Part shown: positions 53,489 to 61,922 of the stretch, in pieces
Layout of the letters: the number at the start of each line of letters is the position of its first letter
Position numbering within the stretch: position 1 is the stretch's first letter
Assembly (NCBI RefSeq): GCF_024297185.1
Contig: NZ_JANCTD010000002.1
Coordinates: 496,001 to 560,000, forward strand
Source: Lewinella sp. JB7
Lineage (GTDB): Bacteria > Bacteroidota > Bacteroidia > Chitinophagales > Saprospiraceae
Length of the DNA: 64,000 bases
Reading direction: 5' to 3'
Translations under genes and position numbers: made by a program
Notes under the pieces: model-generated
The model's input: only the letters and a program-made list of their open reading frames with translations
Databases searched by the model: none
What the model was told of the DNA's origin: nothing

Positions 53489-54808
53489 ATGAATAAGAAC
53501 GGAACTTTTATCGTGGAGGGCGGCCACCGACTCTCCGGAGAAATCATCCCCCAGGGGGCAAAGAACGAAGCCCTACAGATCCTGAGCGCCACCTTACTGA
53601 CGGAGGAAACGGTCACCGTGACCAACCTGCCCGACATCGAGGACGTCAATAAGCTGCTGAGCCTGATCCGCGGCCTCGGCGCCGAGGTCGAGCGTACCGA
53701 CCGGCACAGCGTACGCATCACGGCAAAAAATATCGACCTGGATTACGTGCTGAGTGCCGACTACGTACGCGACGCCCAACGCATCCGCGGCTCCGTGATG
53801 CTGATCGCCCCCCTGCTCAACCGCTACGGTCGGGCCAGCCTACCGAAGCCCGGGGGAGATAAGATCGGCCGCCGCCGCCTGGATACCCACTTGCTGGGCC
53901 TGCAGGCGCTGGGTGCCTCCTTCAACTACGACGAAGAGAAAAATATCTATGCCTTCGAGACCGACGGACTGAAGGGCACCTTCCTGCACATGGAGGAAAT
54001 CAGTGTTACCGGCACGGCTAACGTACTCATGGCCGCGGTGCTGGCCGAAGGGGAGACGACCATCTATAACGCGGCCTGCGAACCCTACCTGCAGCAGCTC
54101 GCCAAGATGCTGAACTCCATGGGGGCCCGGATCGAGGGCATCGGGTCGAACCTCCTCAAAGTGCAGGGCGTCAATCGTCTCGGGGGGTGCGAGCACCGGA
54201 TGCTGCCCGACATGATCGAGGTCGGCAGCTTCATCGGACTGGCGGCAATCACCCAGAGCGACATTACCATTAAGGACGTCCGGCTCGACATGCTCGGCGT
54301 GATCCCCCGCACCTTCGAAAAACTGGGAATCGAACTCGAGTACCACGGCGACGACATTCGCATTCCGCCCCAGGAGCATTACGAAGTGCAAAACTTCCTC
54401 GACGGCGGCATTCTCACCATCTACGACGCGCCGTGGCCGGGATTCACCCCCGACCTCATGAGCATCGCGCTGGTCACGGCCATTCAGGCCCGGGGCTCGG
54501 TGCTCTTCCACCAAAAGATGTTCGAAAGCCGGCTGTTCTTCGTGGATAAACTCATCGACATGGGCGCCCAGATCATCCTCTGCGACCCTCACCGCGCCAC
54601 GGTCATCGGACTCGATCGCCGGACGCCCCTGCGCGGGATTCGCATGACCAGCCCCGACATTCGTGCCGGCGTAAGTTTGCTGATTGCCGCCCTCTCGGCC
54701 GAAGGAACCAGTCGGATCGACAACATCTACCAGATCGACCGTGGTTACCAGAATATCGACAGCAGATTGCAGGCTTTGGGTGCACGGATCATAAGGGAAA
54801 ACCAATGA
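53489..54808 (+). CDS. murA: UDP-N-acetylglucosamine 1-carboxyvinyltransferase
   Basis: MurA transfers enolpyruvate from PEP to UDP-GlcNAc, the first committed step of peptidoglycan synthesis. The 439-residue EPSP-synthase-fold protein starts FIVEGGHRLSGEIIPQGAKN and includes GTANVLMAAVLAEGETTIYN and the later DIRAGVSLLIAALSAEGTS. The active-site loop reads LPKPGGDKIGRRRLDTH. Asp124 stands where E. coli MurA has Cys115, the residue alkylated by fosfomycin. The start is ATG at 53489. The stop overlaps the DUF4286 gene ATG by 4 nt. Confidence 0.95.
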   Translation: MNKNGTFIVEGGHRLSGEIIPQGAKNEALQILSATLLTEETVTVTNLPDIEDVNKLLSLIRGLGAEVERTDRHSVRITAKNIDLDYVLSADYVRDAQRIRGSVMLIAPLLNRYGRASLPKPGGDKIGRRRLDTHLLGLQALGASFNYDEEKNIYAFETDGLKGTFLHMEEISVTGTANVLMAAVLAEGETTIYNAACEPYLQQLAKMLNSMGARIEGIGSNLLKVQGVNRLGGCEHRMLPDMIEVGSFIGLAAITQSDITIKDVRLDMLGVIPRTFEKLGIELEYHGDDIRIPPQEHYEVQNFLDGGILTIYDAPWPGFTPDLMSIALVTAIQARGSVLFHQKMFESRLFFVDKLIDMGAQIILCDPHRATVIGLDRRTPLRGIRMTSPDIRAGVSLLIAALSAEGTSRIDNIYQIDRGYQNIDSRLQALGARIIRENQ

Positions 54809-55119
54809 TACTGTACAACATTACCAACAAGGTCGATCACCAAATCCACGACGAATGGCTCAACTGGATGCGGCAGTCGTACATTCCCCACGTCATGGAA
54901 AGTGGCGTGTTCGAGGACTATAAACTGAGCCGGCTGCTCGGGGTAGATGAATCCGACGGCCTCACCTACGCCCTGCAATTCACGGTCTCGTCGCGCCCCG
55001 CCTTCGATATTTACCAGGAGAAATTCGCCTACGATCACCAGCAGATGCACGACCTACGCTACAAGGGTAAGTTCGTATCCTTCCGCTCCGTCCTGAACGT
55101 GGTCGATCACGGCCACTGA
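54805..55119 (+). CDS. DUF4286-family protein
   Basis: This is a 104-residue cytoplasmic protein matching DUF4286 over its full length: MILYNITNKVDHQIHDEWLN, WMRQSYIPHVMESGVFEDYK, then LQFTVSSRPAFDIYQEKFAY. It looks like a ferredoxin-like dimeric alpha/beta fold; the function is unknown. Its ATG overlaps the murA stop (ATGA), so it is translationally coupled to murA. Confidence 0.85.
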   Translation: MILYNITNKVDHQIHDEWLNWMRQSYIPHVMESGVFEDYKLSRLLGVDESDGLTYALQFTVSSRPAFDIYQEKFAYDHQQMHDLRYKGKFVSFRSVLNVVDHGH

Positions 55120-55122
55120 GGA

Positions 55123-56388
55123 TCAGTCGAGTAGTCCCAGCAGAAGCCAGTCGGCCAATAATTGCCGGTTCTCGTACCGTACGATCCGCTGCTGGTCGCT
55201 GGAGTTAGCAATGTTGGCCAATTCAATGTAGACTCCACTGGGCTTGGTTTCCCGCAGCATGTGGAGGTCCCGCGAGCTTACCGACCCCTCGTACCCCCGC
55301 CCCGGGCGGTACTGCTCGTACTGTCCGCGCAGCGTCCGGTGGATCTGCTCGGCACGCTTGGCGCCGATCAGGTCGCCCTCCGGGTGGTACAGGAATACGT
55401 CGATCCGCTGCCCCCGGTGCCGGCTGTCGATGTGAATGGCGATCATGGTCTGATCGATGATTCCCTTGCTCAGGTTTTCCTCATAGAGGGCGTTGATGAT
55501 GTCGGAGCGCTGGAAAAGGCGCAGCTTCTGGTTGCGCGGCAGGGAGGCTCCGCCCCATACCGTCTCGTCGCGGTCGGGCGTGAGGTAGGTATCGTCGCGG
55601 ATCCCGTCGTTCTCGTCGCGCACGATCATGTAGGGGGTGCCGCCGCGCTGGAGGATGTTGCGACACAACCGGAGGGCAACGTCGTAGGCGTACTCGTCTT
55701 CCGCCAGTAGGTGACCGTTGCGGCGCCCAATGGCGCCCGGATCGGGGCCCCCGTGACCGGCTACGATGTAGTAGATCCGGCCGGCGAGTGCCCGGTCGAT
55801 GAGGGGGACTTCCGCGTACTTGGGCCCGAAAATGTTGAAGGTGCGGGGGCCGGCGGTGGTGACCTGTTCCGGGACCGCGATGGGTTCCCGTTCCTGCCGC
55901 TGGTCCTTGATCCGGTCGAGTTCCTCTTCGCTGCCGGCGTTCTCGCCGAGATTGACGATCTCCGGCTCGTTAGCGGGACCGAAGGAGCCGGCACAGTGAT
56001 CGATGTGGTAGGGGACGTACAGGACCAGATCCTTGCGGTAGTCGCGCGCGCGCAGATTTTCCTGCAGCAGGCGCTCGTTGTATTCCTTTATGGCCACCGC
56101 CCGGTCCCAGCTGTCGTTGCCGGTGGTGGACCGGATGCTGGTACCGTCGTAGGTCATGACCTCCACCGGCAGGCGGTACAGTCGTCCCACCAGAAGTTTG
56201 CTGTTGGTGCTGAGTCGGTTGATCCGCTTGAACTCGTCGATGTTGCAGGCGTATTCGATGAGATGGTAACGACGGAGCAGGGAATAGATGCCATCCCCCC
56301 GTTGCACTTCCACCATCATGTGTTCGGCGTGTAGTGCGTTCCCCAGTACGAAAACAAAAATGAATAACAGTCGGTACGGCAAGGTCAT
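55123..56388 (-). CDS. N-acetylmuramoyl-L-alanine amidase (Amidase_3) with LysM domain
   Basis: This 421-residue exported amidase cleaves the lactyl-amide bond of peptidoglycan. A signal peptide (MTLPYRLLFIFVFVLGNALH) is followed by a LysM-like domain (VQRGDGIYSLLRRYHLIEY, LLVGRLYRLPV). After a linker comes the Zn amidase domain: YYIVAGHGGPDPGAIGRRNG (first His), EDEYAYDVALRLCRNIL (Glu), TMIAIHIDSRHRGQ (second His) and GVYIELANIANSSD (catalytic Glu). All catalytic positions are present. It is convergent with the DUF4286 gene, 3 bp away, next to murA, so it has a cell-wall context. Confidence 0.88.
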   Translation of the reverse strand: MTLPYRLLFIFVFVLGNALHAEHMMVEVQRGDGIYSLLRRYHLIEYACNIDEFKRINRLSTNSKLLVGRLYRLPVEVMTYDGTSIRSTTGNDSWDRAVAIKEYNERLLQENLRARDYRKDLVLYVPYHIDHCAGSFGPANEPEIVNLGENAGSEEELDRIKDQRQEREPIAVPEQVTTAGPRTFNIFGPKYAEVPLIDRALAGRIYYIVAGHGGPDPGAIGRRNGHLLAEDEYAYDVALRLCRNILQRGGTPYMIVRDENDGIRDDTYLTPDRDETVWGGASLPRNQKLRLFQRSDIINALYEENLSKGIIDQTMIAIHIDSRHRGQRIDVFLYHPEGDLIGAKRAEQIHRTLRGQYEQYRPGRGYEGSVSSRDLHMLRETKPSGVYIELANIANSSDQQRIVRYENRQLLADWLLLGLLD

Positions 56389-56442
56389 CCGAGGTTTTAA
56401 AGGTTAGCGGCGGAGCGGCCTAAAGATCGGCAAGTGCCGACT

Positions 56443-56450
56443 TATCTTTG
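56443..56450 (+). promoter_or_regulatory. TAnnTTTG -7 element (TATCTTTG) of ccmB
   Basis: An exact -7 match lies 8 nt before the ccmB ATG, so the mRNA would have almost no 5' leader. Confidence 0.5.
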
Positions 56451-56458
56451 CCCGCGCA

Positions 56459-57121
56459 ATGTCCACCGTCCGGCAAATCTATGAACTCTTGCGTTGGGAA
56501 CTCAGGCTCGAGTGGCGGGACAAGTACGCCCTGGGCAGTGTATTTCTATACGTCGTGGCGACCGTCGTCATTGTGTACCTGGCCCTGCGGGAGGGAATTG
56601 CCCCCTCGATCTTTAATGCCCTCTACTGGGTGGTACTCTTCTTCGGGGCCACCGTGGCCGCGGGGCGCAGTTTTCTGCGGGAGGGGGGGCGCCGTCATCT
56701 CTACTTTTACACGCTGGCCGATCCCCTGGCGCTCCTATTCAGCAAGCTGCTGTACAACCTGTTCGTCATCTGGCTCATTAGCCTGCTTACTTTCCTCCTC
56801 TTATCCCTCTTCGCGCCCTCCGTCACTATCACCGCTCCCCTACCCTTTCTCGCGGCGGTGGTCTTTGGCGGGTTCGGACTGGCGACGATCCTTACGTTTA
56901 TCAGCGCACTGACCGCCCGCGCCGGGGGCAACGGTACGCTGATGGCGATCCTATCATTTCCCCTCATCGTGCCGCTGCTTAAGCTGATGGTGGACGCCGG
57001 CACCTACGCCATCGGCGAGGGCATTAACGACGCCACCCAGCTCGTTTACCTTACTTTGGCCGTAGACTTGCTGGCCGTTGCCGTAGCCGTCGTGCTCTTT
57101 CCATTTGTCTGGCGCGACTGA
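56459..57121 (+). CDS. ccmB: Heme exporter protein CcmB
   Basis: CcmB is the membrane subunit of the CcmAB transporter in system I cytochrome c maturation. The 220-residue protein has six hydrophobic segments. It starts IYELLRWELRLEWRDKYALG and includes FFGATVAAGRSFLREGGRRH and YTLADPLALLFSKLLYNLFV. It also has ARAGGNGTLMAILSFPLIVP. Motifs and length match CcmB well. CcmC does not follow; sdaA does, after 65 bp, so the locus is split relative to the usual ccm order. Confidence 0.9.
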   Translation: MSTVRQIYELLRWELRLEWRDKYALGSVFLYVVATVVIVYLALREGIAPSIFNALYWVVLFFGATVAAGRSFLREGGRRHLYFYTLADPLALLFSKLLYNLFVIWLISLLTFLLLSLFAPSVTITAPLPFLAAVVFGGFGLATILTFISALTARAGGNGTLMAILSFPLIVPLLKLMVDAGTYAIGEGINDATQLVYLTLAVDLLAVAVAVVLFPFVWRD

Positions 57122-57186
57122 CGACGGCCGCCCGGCAGACCCGTTTGCCCCTTCCCGGTGTTTTGTATTTGCCCTAACCACCCACC

Positions 57187-58590
57187 ATGTCCGCAAGATT
57201 AAGTGTATTCGACATTTATAAGATCGGCGTCGGCCCTTCGTCCTCCCACACCCTCGGGCCCTGGCGTGCCGCCCAGGACTTCGTCGGAAGGTTGGCGGGG
57301 ACGCGGGTGCAAAGTATCGGGGTACAGTTGTTTGGCAGTTTGTCTAAAACCGGCATCGGACACGGAACGGACATCGCGGTCGTTCTGGGTCTGCAGAGCT
57401 ATGATCCGGTGACGATCGATACCGCGCGCATTCCCCTTATCGTGGAAATGGTAAAGGCCTCCGGCGCACTGACCGTCAATGATCACAACGTTCCTTTTTC
57501 CTTCCGGGAGGACATCGTGTTTCAGCCCACTACCCATCCCGGTCATCCCAACGCTCTGACCTTTACCGCCCTTACGGAGGACGGCGACTTACGGGTATCT
57601 ACTTATTACTCCCTCGGTGGGGGCTTCATCGAGCGGGAGGGGGAGACGGCAGCGGCCACCAGGACATACAACTTTATCCACGACGTATCCTCGGGCCGCA
57701 AGATGATCGATCTTTCGGCAAAATCCGGGAAAACCATCACGCGCCTACTGTACGAAAACGAACGATGCATCTACAGCAGCGCGGAGATCCACGAACGCGT
57801 CGAACGGCTCTTCCAGGTAATGCTCAATTGCGTCTACCGGGGCTGCCAGACCGAGGGGGTATTACCCGGCGGGCTGGGCGTGAAGCGGCGGGCGGCGGGC
57901 CTCAGCCGCAAGTTACTGGCCGGTCGCAGCTATCCCGACCGCAAAAGCTGGCTGGAAGCCATCCGGCGGACCTCCCGCGACTTTTCGACCGTAAATCAGT
58001 GGATCTCCTGTTTCGCCCTAGCCGTGAACGAGGAGAACGCGGCACTCGGCCGGGTGGTCACCTCCCCCACCAACGGCGCCTCCGGCGTTATCCCGGCCGT
58101 GCTGCTGTACCACTACCTTTTCGGCAACTTCGGAGAAGACGACCTGCTGCGCTTCTTTCTGAGCAGCGGACAGATCGGCGCGCTCTTCAAGCAGGGGGCG
58201 ACGATTTCCGCGGCGGTGGGGGGTTGTCAGGCGGAGGTCGGAGTGAGTTCGGCCATGGCCGCCGCGGGCCTGACCGAAGTACTCGGGGGAAGCACCAAAC
58301 AGGTACTGATGGCGGCGGAGATCGCCATGGAACACCACCTGGGCCTCACCTGCGATCCGGTCGGCGGGCTGGTACAGGTACCCTGCATCGAGCGCAACGC
58401 GATGGGCGCGATGAAGGCCATCACCGCCGCTAACCTGGCCCTGACCGGGAATGCCGCCAACGCCGTCGTCCACTTCGACGCGGTAGTGGCTACGATGTGG
58501 GAAACCGCTCAGTTCATGCACACCCGCTTCAAGGAAACGGCGGAGGGCGGACTGGCCGTCAATGTATCCGTGGCGCTACCGGAGTGCTAA
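57187..58590 (+). CDS. sdaA: L-serine ammonia-lyase, single-chain iron-sulfur type
   Basis: This [4Fe-4S] serine dehydratase of 467 residues converts L-serine to pyruvate and ammonia. The beta domain begins [20 protein letters not shown] with [11 protein letters not shown]. The alpha domain has [20 protein letters not shown] and [35 protein letters not shown] and [20 protein letters not shown]. The last two blocks provide the cluster cysteines. Both domains are fused, as in SdaA. It is convergent with the lptE gene (3-bp gap). Confidence 0.95.
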   Translation: MSARLSVFDIYKIGVGPSSSHTLGPWRAAQDFVGRLAGTRVQSIGVQLFGSLSKTGIGHGTDIAVVLGLQSYDPVTIDTARIPLIVEMVKASGALTVNDHNVPFSFREDIVFQPTTHPGHPNALTFTALTEDGDLRVSTYYSLGGGFIEREGETAAATRTYNFIHDVSSGRKMIDLSAKSGKTITRLLYENERCIYSSAEIHERVERLFQVMLNCVYRGCQTEGVLPGGLGVKRRAAGLSRKLLAGRSYPDRKSWLEAIRRTSRDFSTVNQWISCFALAVNEENAALGRVVTSPTNGASGVIPAVLLYHYLFGNFGEDDLLRFFLSSGQIGALFKQGATISAAVGGCQAEVGVSSAMAAAGLTEVLGGSTKQVLMAAEIAMEHHLGLTCDPVGGLVQVPCIERNAMGAMKAITAANLALTGNAANAVVHFDAVVATMWETAQFMHTRFKETAEGGLAVNVSVALPEC

Positions 58591-58593
58591 ACT

Positions 58594-59100
58594 TTACCAC
58601 TCTCCGGCAAAGGCCCGGTTAAAGATCTTTTCGTTGATCTGATCGAGCAGGTACTCCAGGGCGTCGTCCTGCACGCTGGCCAGACTTTCCGTACCGTCGA
58701 ATTCGTAGAAGTCGGAGAAATTGCTCCTCCAGTTCTCCGCCTGCGGATCGCGCAAATTTTTATACTCGATGGCTACCACGATGGTCAGTCGGTTGTCCTT
58801 GGCGAAGGCCCCGACCTCCCCGGCGGGGGTGGCACCTTCGGAGGTTACGCGAAAATCGACCAGCGTGCCGATGATCTCGATGTCGGGGTTCTCGTCGGTA
58901 ATCACGAGGCGGGCTTCGTCGCGGACCTTATCGCGCAGGGCTTCCGTCATGTCGAGGAAGAGCGTCGGCGGGGCGTTCAGCGCGTTGTTCTTAAAATTCG
59001 GCACGTATGCCCGTTCCACGCCGGCCGGGATGGAGATGCCCCGAAAGGAATAACAGGAAGTAAGCAGGGCCGCGAGCAGCAGCAGGGAAACGTAACGCAT
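58594..59100 (-). CDS. lptE: LptE-family LPS-assembly lipoprotein
   Basis: This 168-residue lipoprotein (lipobox LLTSC, Cys16) starts its mature part YSFRGISIPAGVERAYVPNF. It continues with LRDKVRDEARLVITDENPDI and IIGTLVDFRVTSEGATPAGE. The C-terminus QDDALEYLLDQINEKIFNR is typical of the Bacteroidota LptE/RlpB-like group. It should support LptD in placing LPS in the outer membrane. A terminator of the upstream crp-type gene lies just before it, so it must have its own promoter within 80 bp. Confidence 0.82.
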   Translation of the reverse strand: MRYVSLLLLAALLTSCYSFRGISIPAGVERAYVPNFKNNALNAPPTLFLDMTEALRDKVRDEARLVITDENPDIEIIGTLVDFRVTSEGATPAGEVGAFAKDNRLTIVVAIEYKNLRDPQAENWRSNFSDFYEFDGTESLASVQDDALEYLLDQINEKIFNRAFAGEW

Positions 59101-59114
59101 GGATCGTAAACGCG

Positions 59115-59147
59115 AAAATCCCCGCCGGCGTTGCCGCCGGCGGGGAT
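59115..59147 (-). terminator. Terminator of the Crp/Fnr-type gene
   Basis: A perfect 12-bp GC-rich stem (59118-59129 with 59136-59147) has a 6-nt loop and is followed on the minus strand by TTTT (59118-59115). It lies 35 bp after the regulator's stop and directly before lptE. Confidence 0.8.
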
Positions 59148-59181
59148 GAAAAGTTTGGGATCATAACGTCTCTCAGTAAAA

Positions 59182-59874
59182 CTAGGCGGCGCTGGCGAGC
59201 AGCTCGTCCATGTCGCGGACCAGAATGCGTCCGCGGTTGAAGTAAATCAGATTCTCTTTACGCAGTTCGTTGAGGACGAGAGTCACCGTCTGCCGGCTCG
59301 TACAGGTAATGTTGGCGATGTCCTGGTGAGTAAGGCTGTGCTTGAGTAGCATCTCGTAGCCGACGCGCCGGCCGCGCTCGCTGACAACCCGGTGCAGGAA
59401 GCCGACGATGCGGCTGCGGGCATCCTTGAAGATGAGGTCCTCGAGCTTGTTCTCGGCGGCGATCATACGCTTACCGAAGAGGTTGAGCACCTGGCGGCTG
59501 AGCGTAGGGTTACCGAACACGATACGCTGGAAGTCCGCCACCCGGATGGTGTAGTAGTGCACCTCTTCCTTGAGGGACTGGGCGGTTTCGGTGCGCACCG
59601 ATTCGCCCACCAGGCTCAACTCCCCGAAAATGGCTTCGGGGTGGATCAGTTGCTTGATGACCTCCTTGCCCTCGTTGCTGTGGGTGCTGATCTTGATGGG
59701 ACCCTTAGCGAGCAGGTAGATGTGCTCGCTCACTTCCCCGGGCTGGTAGATGACCGAGTAGCGGGGCTTCTTCTTAAACTCCATGGTTTCGCTGAGGCGC
59801 CGCTTCTCTTCGGAAGACAGGGCATCGAACAAATCGAAGTTGTTGAGCAGGTTGATTTTATTCGCAGAATCCAT
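59182..59874 (-). CDS. Crp/Fnr-family transcriptional regulator
   Basis: This is a 230-residue regulator. An N-terminal cyclic-nucleotide-binding beta-roll (VIYQPGEVSEHIYLLAKGPI, EAIFGELSLVGESVRTETAQ) is followed by a dimerisation helix. The C-terminal winged helix has the recognition helix ITCTSRQTVTLVLNELRKEN. FNR-type N-terminal cysteines are absent, so oxygen sensing by an Fe-S cluster is unlikely. The ligand is unknown; the roll's phosphate-binding loop differs from CRP. Start ATG at 59872-59874; a 156-bp upstream region shows no exact -7 element. Confidence 0.9.
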   Translation of the reverse strand: MDSANKINLLNNFDLFDALSSEEKRRLSETMEFKKKPRYSVIYQPGEVSEHIYLLAKGPIKISTHSNEGKEVIKQLIHPEAIFGELSLVGESVRTETAQSLKEEVHYYTIRVADFQRIVFGNPTLSRQVLNLFGKRMIAAENKLEDLIFKDARSRIVGFLHRVVSERGRRVGYEMLLKHSLTHQDIANITCTSRQTVTLVLNELRKENLIYFNRGRILVRDMDELLASAA

Positions 59875-60030
59875 TCTAAGACATTGAGGTTAGGACGAAG
59901 ACCATTCGGTCCGAAGTGACGCCCGCCGACGATTGTCGATGTCCGTCTACTCACAGGACACCGATCGTGCCGCTTCCCCCTAAGGCAAACGGAGATTCTT
60001 TTGAAACTTTCTTTCGTCGGCCGGCTTGCC

Positions 60031-60579
60031 CTATTTGTCCCCCAATAAAGCGACCCGCTGCAGTGCCAGAATGCTAAGCGCGTCCTTGATGCGACCGTCG
60101 AGCGTCATGGCAATCGCCTCGGAAAGGGGCAGTTTGCGCAACTTCAGTTGTTCGGTATCCTCGGGTTCGGAATCCTGCTGGGTGAGACCGCGCGCCAGGT
60201 AGGCCACCCCCCACTCATCGGTAACGGAGTTGCTTAGATGAAATTCCATTACTTGCGTCCACTCCTCGGCCACCAGACCGGTTTCCTCCTTCAGTTCCCG
60301 TTTGGCGGTTGCGAGGGGATCGGTACCCACCGGACATCCTCCCTCGGGTATTTCCCAACTGTAGGTACCCAGGGCGTAGCGGTACTGCCCCACCAGGTAG
60401 GTGTTGCCGTGATCATCTACGGGTACGATGCCGATCGCGTGGTTTTTGTACTTGATCAGCCCGTAGATTCCGTCGTTGCCGGCGGGGTTGACCACCTCGT
60501 GGTGCTCTACCCTGATCCAGGGATTTTCGTACGCAACGGTAGAGGACTTCGTGGTCCAGGGATTGGCTTCGGCGTTCAT
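60031..60579 (-). CDS. Nudix hydrolase (ADP-ribose pyrophosphatase-like)
   Basis: This 182-residue Nudix protein has an intact box: GGCPVGTDPLATAKRELKEE followed by TGL. It is preceded by VGQYRYALGTYSWEIPEGG, the ADP-ribose-pyrophosphatase (NudF-like) strand pattern. It probably hydrolyses ADP-ribose or a similar nucleoside diphosphate derivative in the cytoplasm. Start ATG at 60577-60579. An exact TAnnTTTG element ends 4 nt upstream, so the mRNA may be leaderless. Confidence 0.88.
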   Translation of the reverse strand: MNAEANPWTTKSSTVAYENPWIRVEHHEVVNPAGNDGIYGLIKYKNHAIGIVPVDDHGNTYLVGQYRYALGTYSWEIPEGGCPVGTDPLATAKRELKEETGLVAEEWTQVMEFHLSNSVTDEWGVAYLARGLTQQDSEPEDTEQLKLRKLPLSEAIAMTLDGRIKDALSILALQRVALLGDK

Positions 60580-60583
60580 GCGC

Positions 60584-60591
60584 CAAAGGTA
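60584..60591 (-). promoter_or_regulatory. TAnnTTTG -7 element (TACCTTTG) of the Nudix gene
   Basis: An exact minus-strand match lies 4 nt before the ATG, between the cupin stop and the Nudix start. Transcription would begin about at the AUG. Confidence 0.5.
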
Positions 60592-60603
60592 GCAAGCAGG
60601 GCT

Positions 60604-60972
60604 CTATAGCCGATCGTAGCTCCGCACGGTGAGTGGATGGTCTACGTCGCCGGTGTGCTTGGTCGACACGGGCTCCAACAGCACGATCCAGGCTTCCTCC
60701 CCTACGCGGGTACGGGGGCGGTGCAGGACGCCGCGGGGCACCACGTAAAGATCACCCGCGTTCAGCGTTACGGTGTCCCGATCCCGAAAATCGATGAAGA
60801 GGGTTCCGTGCTGTACCAGAAATAGTTCATCCTCTTCCGCGTGGTCGTGCCACACGAATTCCCCCGCCACCTTGGCGAGCTTAACGGCCTGACCATTGAG
60901 CTCCGCGATCACCTTGGGCGACCAGTGATCGGTGAACTGACTGAATTTATCGTCGAGGTTGATGGCGGACAC
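60604..60972 (-). CDS. Cupin-domain protein
   Basis: This 122-residue single-domain cupin has the first motif FVWHDHAEEDELFLVQHGTL (HxH...E metal ligands) and the second PRGVLHRPRTRVGEEAWIVL (His). A metal is probably bound; the substrate is unknown. The start is GTG at 60970-60972. It lies just upstream of the Nudix gene, which appears to have its own promoter. Confidence 0.82.
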   Translation of the reverse strand: MSAINLDDKFSQFTDHWSPKVIAELNGQAVKLAKVAGEFVWHDHAEEDELFLVQHGTLFIDFRDRDTVTLNAGDLYVVPRGVLHRPRTRVGEEAWIVLLEPVSTKHTGDVDHPLTVRSYDRL

Positions 60973-61065
60973 GGGTACTGAATTCTGTGAAGGGTAGCTG
61001 CGGAGCGGGTTTGCTTACGGGACGTTCGTTGCTCCCGCGCACCGCCGCCCGGATAAGATGTATGC

Positions 61066-61302
61066 CTAGACGATATCCTCTTCCTTCCGCCGGTTGCGCC
61101 ACCAGATGAAGGCCAGCGTACCCACGAGTACGTACGGCATACCGAGCAGGTACAGGATGCCCTGGTTGAGCCCCTGCCCTTCCGTGCCACCGTTGGCGAG
61201 ATTACTTTCCGCGGTAGCCCGGCACATGGGGCACTGAGCGAAGAGCTCGCCGCCCCCGACGAGGATCAAAGTAAGCAGAAGACAGAGCTGGAGGACTTTC
61301 AT
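61066..61302 (-). CDS. Small membrane protein with periplasmic CPMC motif
   Basis: The 78-residue protein has a signal-like first helix (VLQLCLLLTLILVGGGELFAQ), then a CPMCRATAESNLANGG segment, a second helix (LYLLGMPYVLVGTLAFIWW) and a basic tail. The CxxC would face the periplasm. It is the last gene of the cytochrome oxidase accessory run (10 bp after DUF420). A role in copper or thiol chemistry for oxidase assembly is inference from context. I know no named family. Confidence 0.6.
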   Translation of the reverse strand: MKVLQLCLLLTLILVGGGELFAQCPMCRATAESNLANGGTEGQGLNQGILYLLGMPYVLVGTLAFIWWRNRRKEEDIV

Positions 61303-61312
61303 ATTCGCGCGA

Positions 61313-61921
61313 TTAAGGATAATACTCCCGGAGCATCAGATAAACGATCGGACCGGTGATGGCGACGTAAAACCAGAGCGGCCATACCCAACGGGCCATT
61401 TTGCGGTGCATGGTCCAATTGCCGGCGATCGCCCGTACGGTAGTTAACAAAATAAAGGGCAAAAGGATGCCGGCCAGGGTGATGTGGCTGATCAGGATGA
61501 GCAGGTAATACGGGCGAGTACCGCTGACGGCCGCGCGTTCTAGTTCGCTCAGTACTCCGTCCCGATTCGCGTCGCCGTAAAGCACCTCCGGCGTCGTGAA
61601 GTGGTACGCTACGTAACACAGCAGAAAAATGACCGACAGGCCCAGGGCCACGGCATTCGCATTGCGGTGGCTGACGAACTCTCCCTGCTTCACGTAATAC
61701 AGCGAGAACATCAGCGCGAAGGCCGTCATACCATTAAGGGCCGCGTTCACGGCTGGTAAAAACCTTACATCCCACGCGATGGGCAGGCTCACCTCCCGCA
61801 TGACGAAGACCAGGATCAGCACGACGGCCGAGAAGATATACGTGGCAATCTTCAGGGGTTTTTCGTACTGGGGAAAGGTCTGCAATTCCGGATGAGGCCG
61901 GGGTTTACGGTCCGTAAGCAT
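61313..61921 (-). CDS. DUF420-family membrane protein, oxidase-associated
   Basis: This 202-residue protein has five predicted helices (IATYIFSAVVLILVFVM, NGMTAFALMFSLYYV, VALGLSVIFLLCYVAYHF, ILISHITLAGILLPFILL, PLWFYVAITGPIVYLML). His residues at the helix ends (VAYHFTTPEVLYGD, ISHITLA, WTMHRKMARWVWPLWFY) are typical of DUF420/CtaM proteins, which help cytochrome c oxidase assembly. It starts 1 bp after the SCO-like stop and is followed by the small CPMC protein. Confidence 0.85.
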   Translation of the reverse strand: MLTDRKPRPHPELQTFPQYEKPLKIATYIFSAVVLILVFVMREVSLPIAWDVRFLPAVNAALNGMTAFALMFSLYYVKQGEFVSHRNANAVALGLSVIFLLCYVAYHFTTPEVLYGDANRDGVLSELERAAVSGTRPYYLLILISHITLAGILLPFILLTTVRAIAGNWTMHRKMARWVWPLWFYVAITGPIVYLMLREYYP

Positions 61922-61922
61922 A

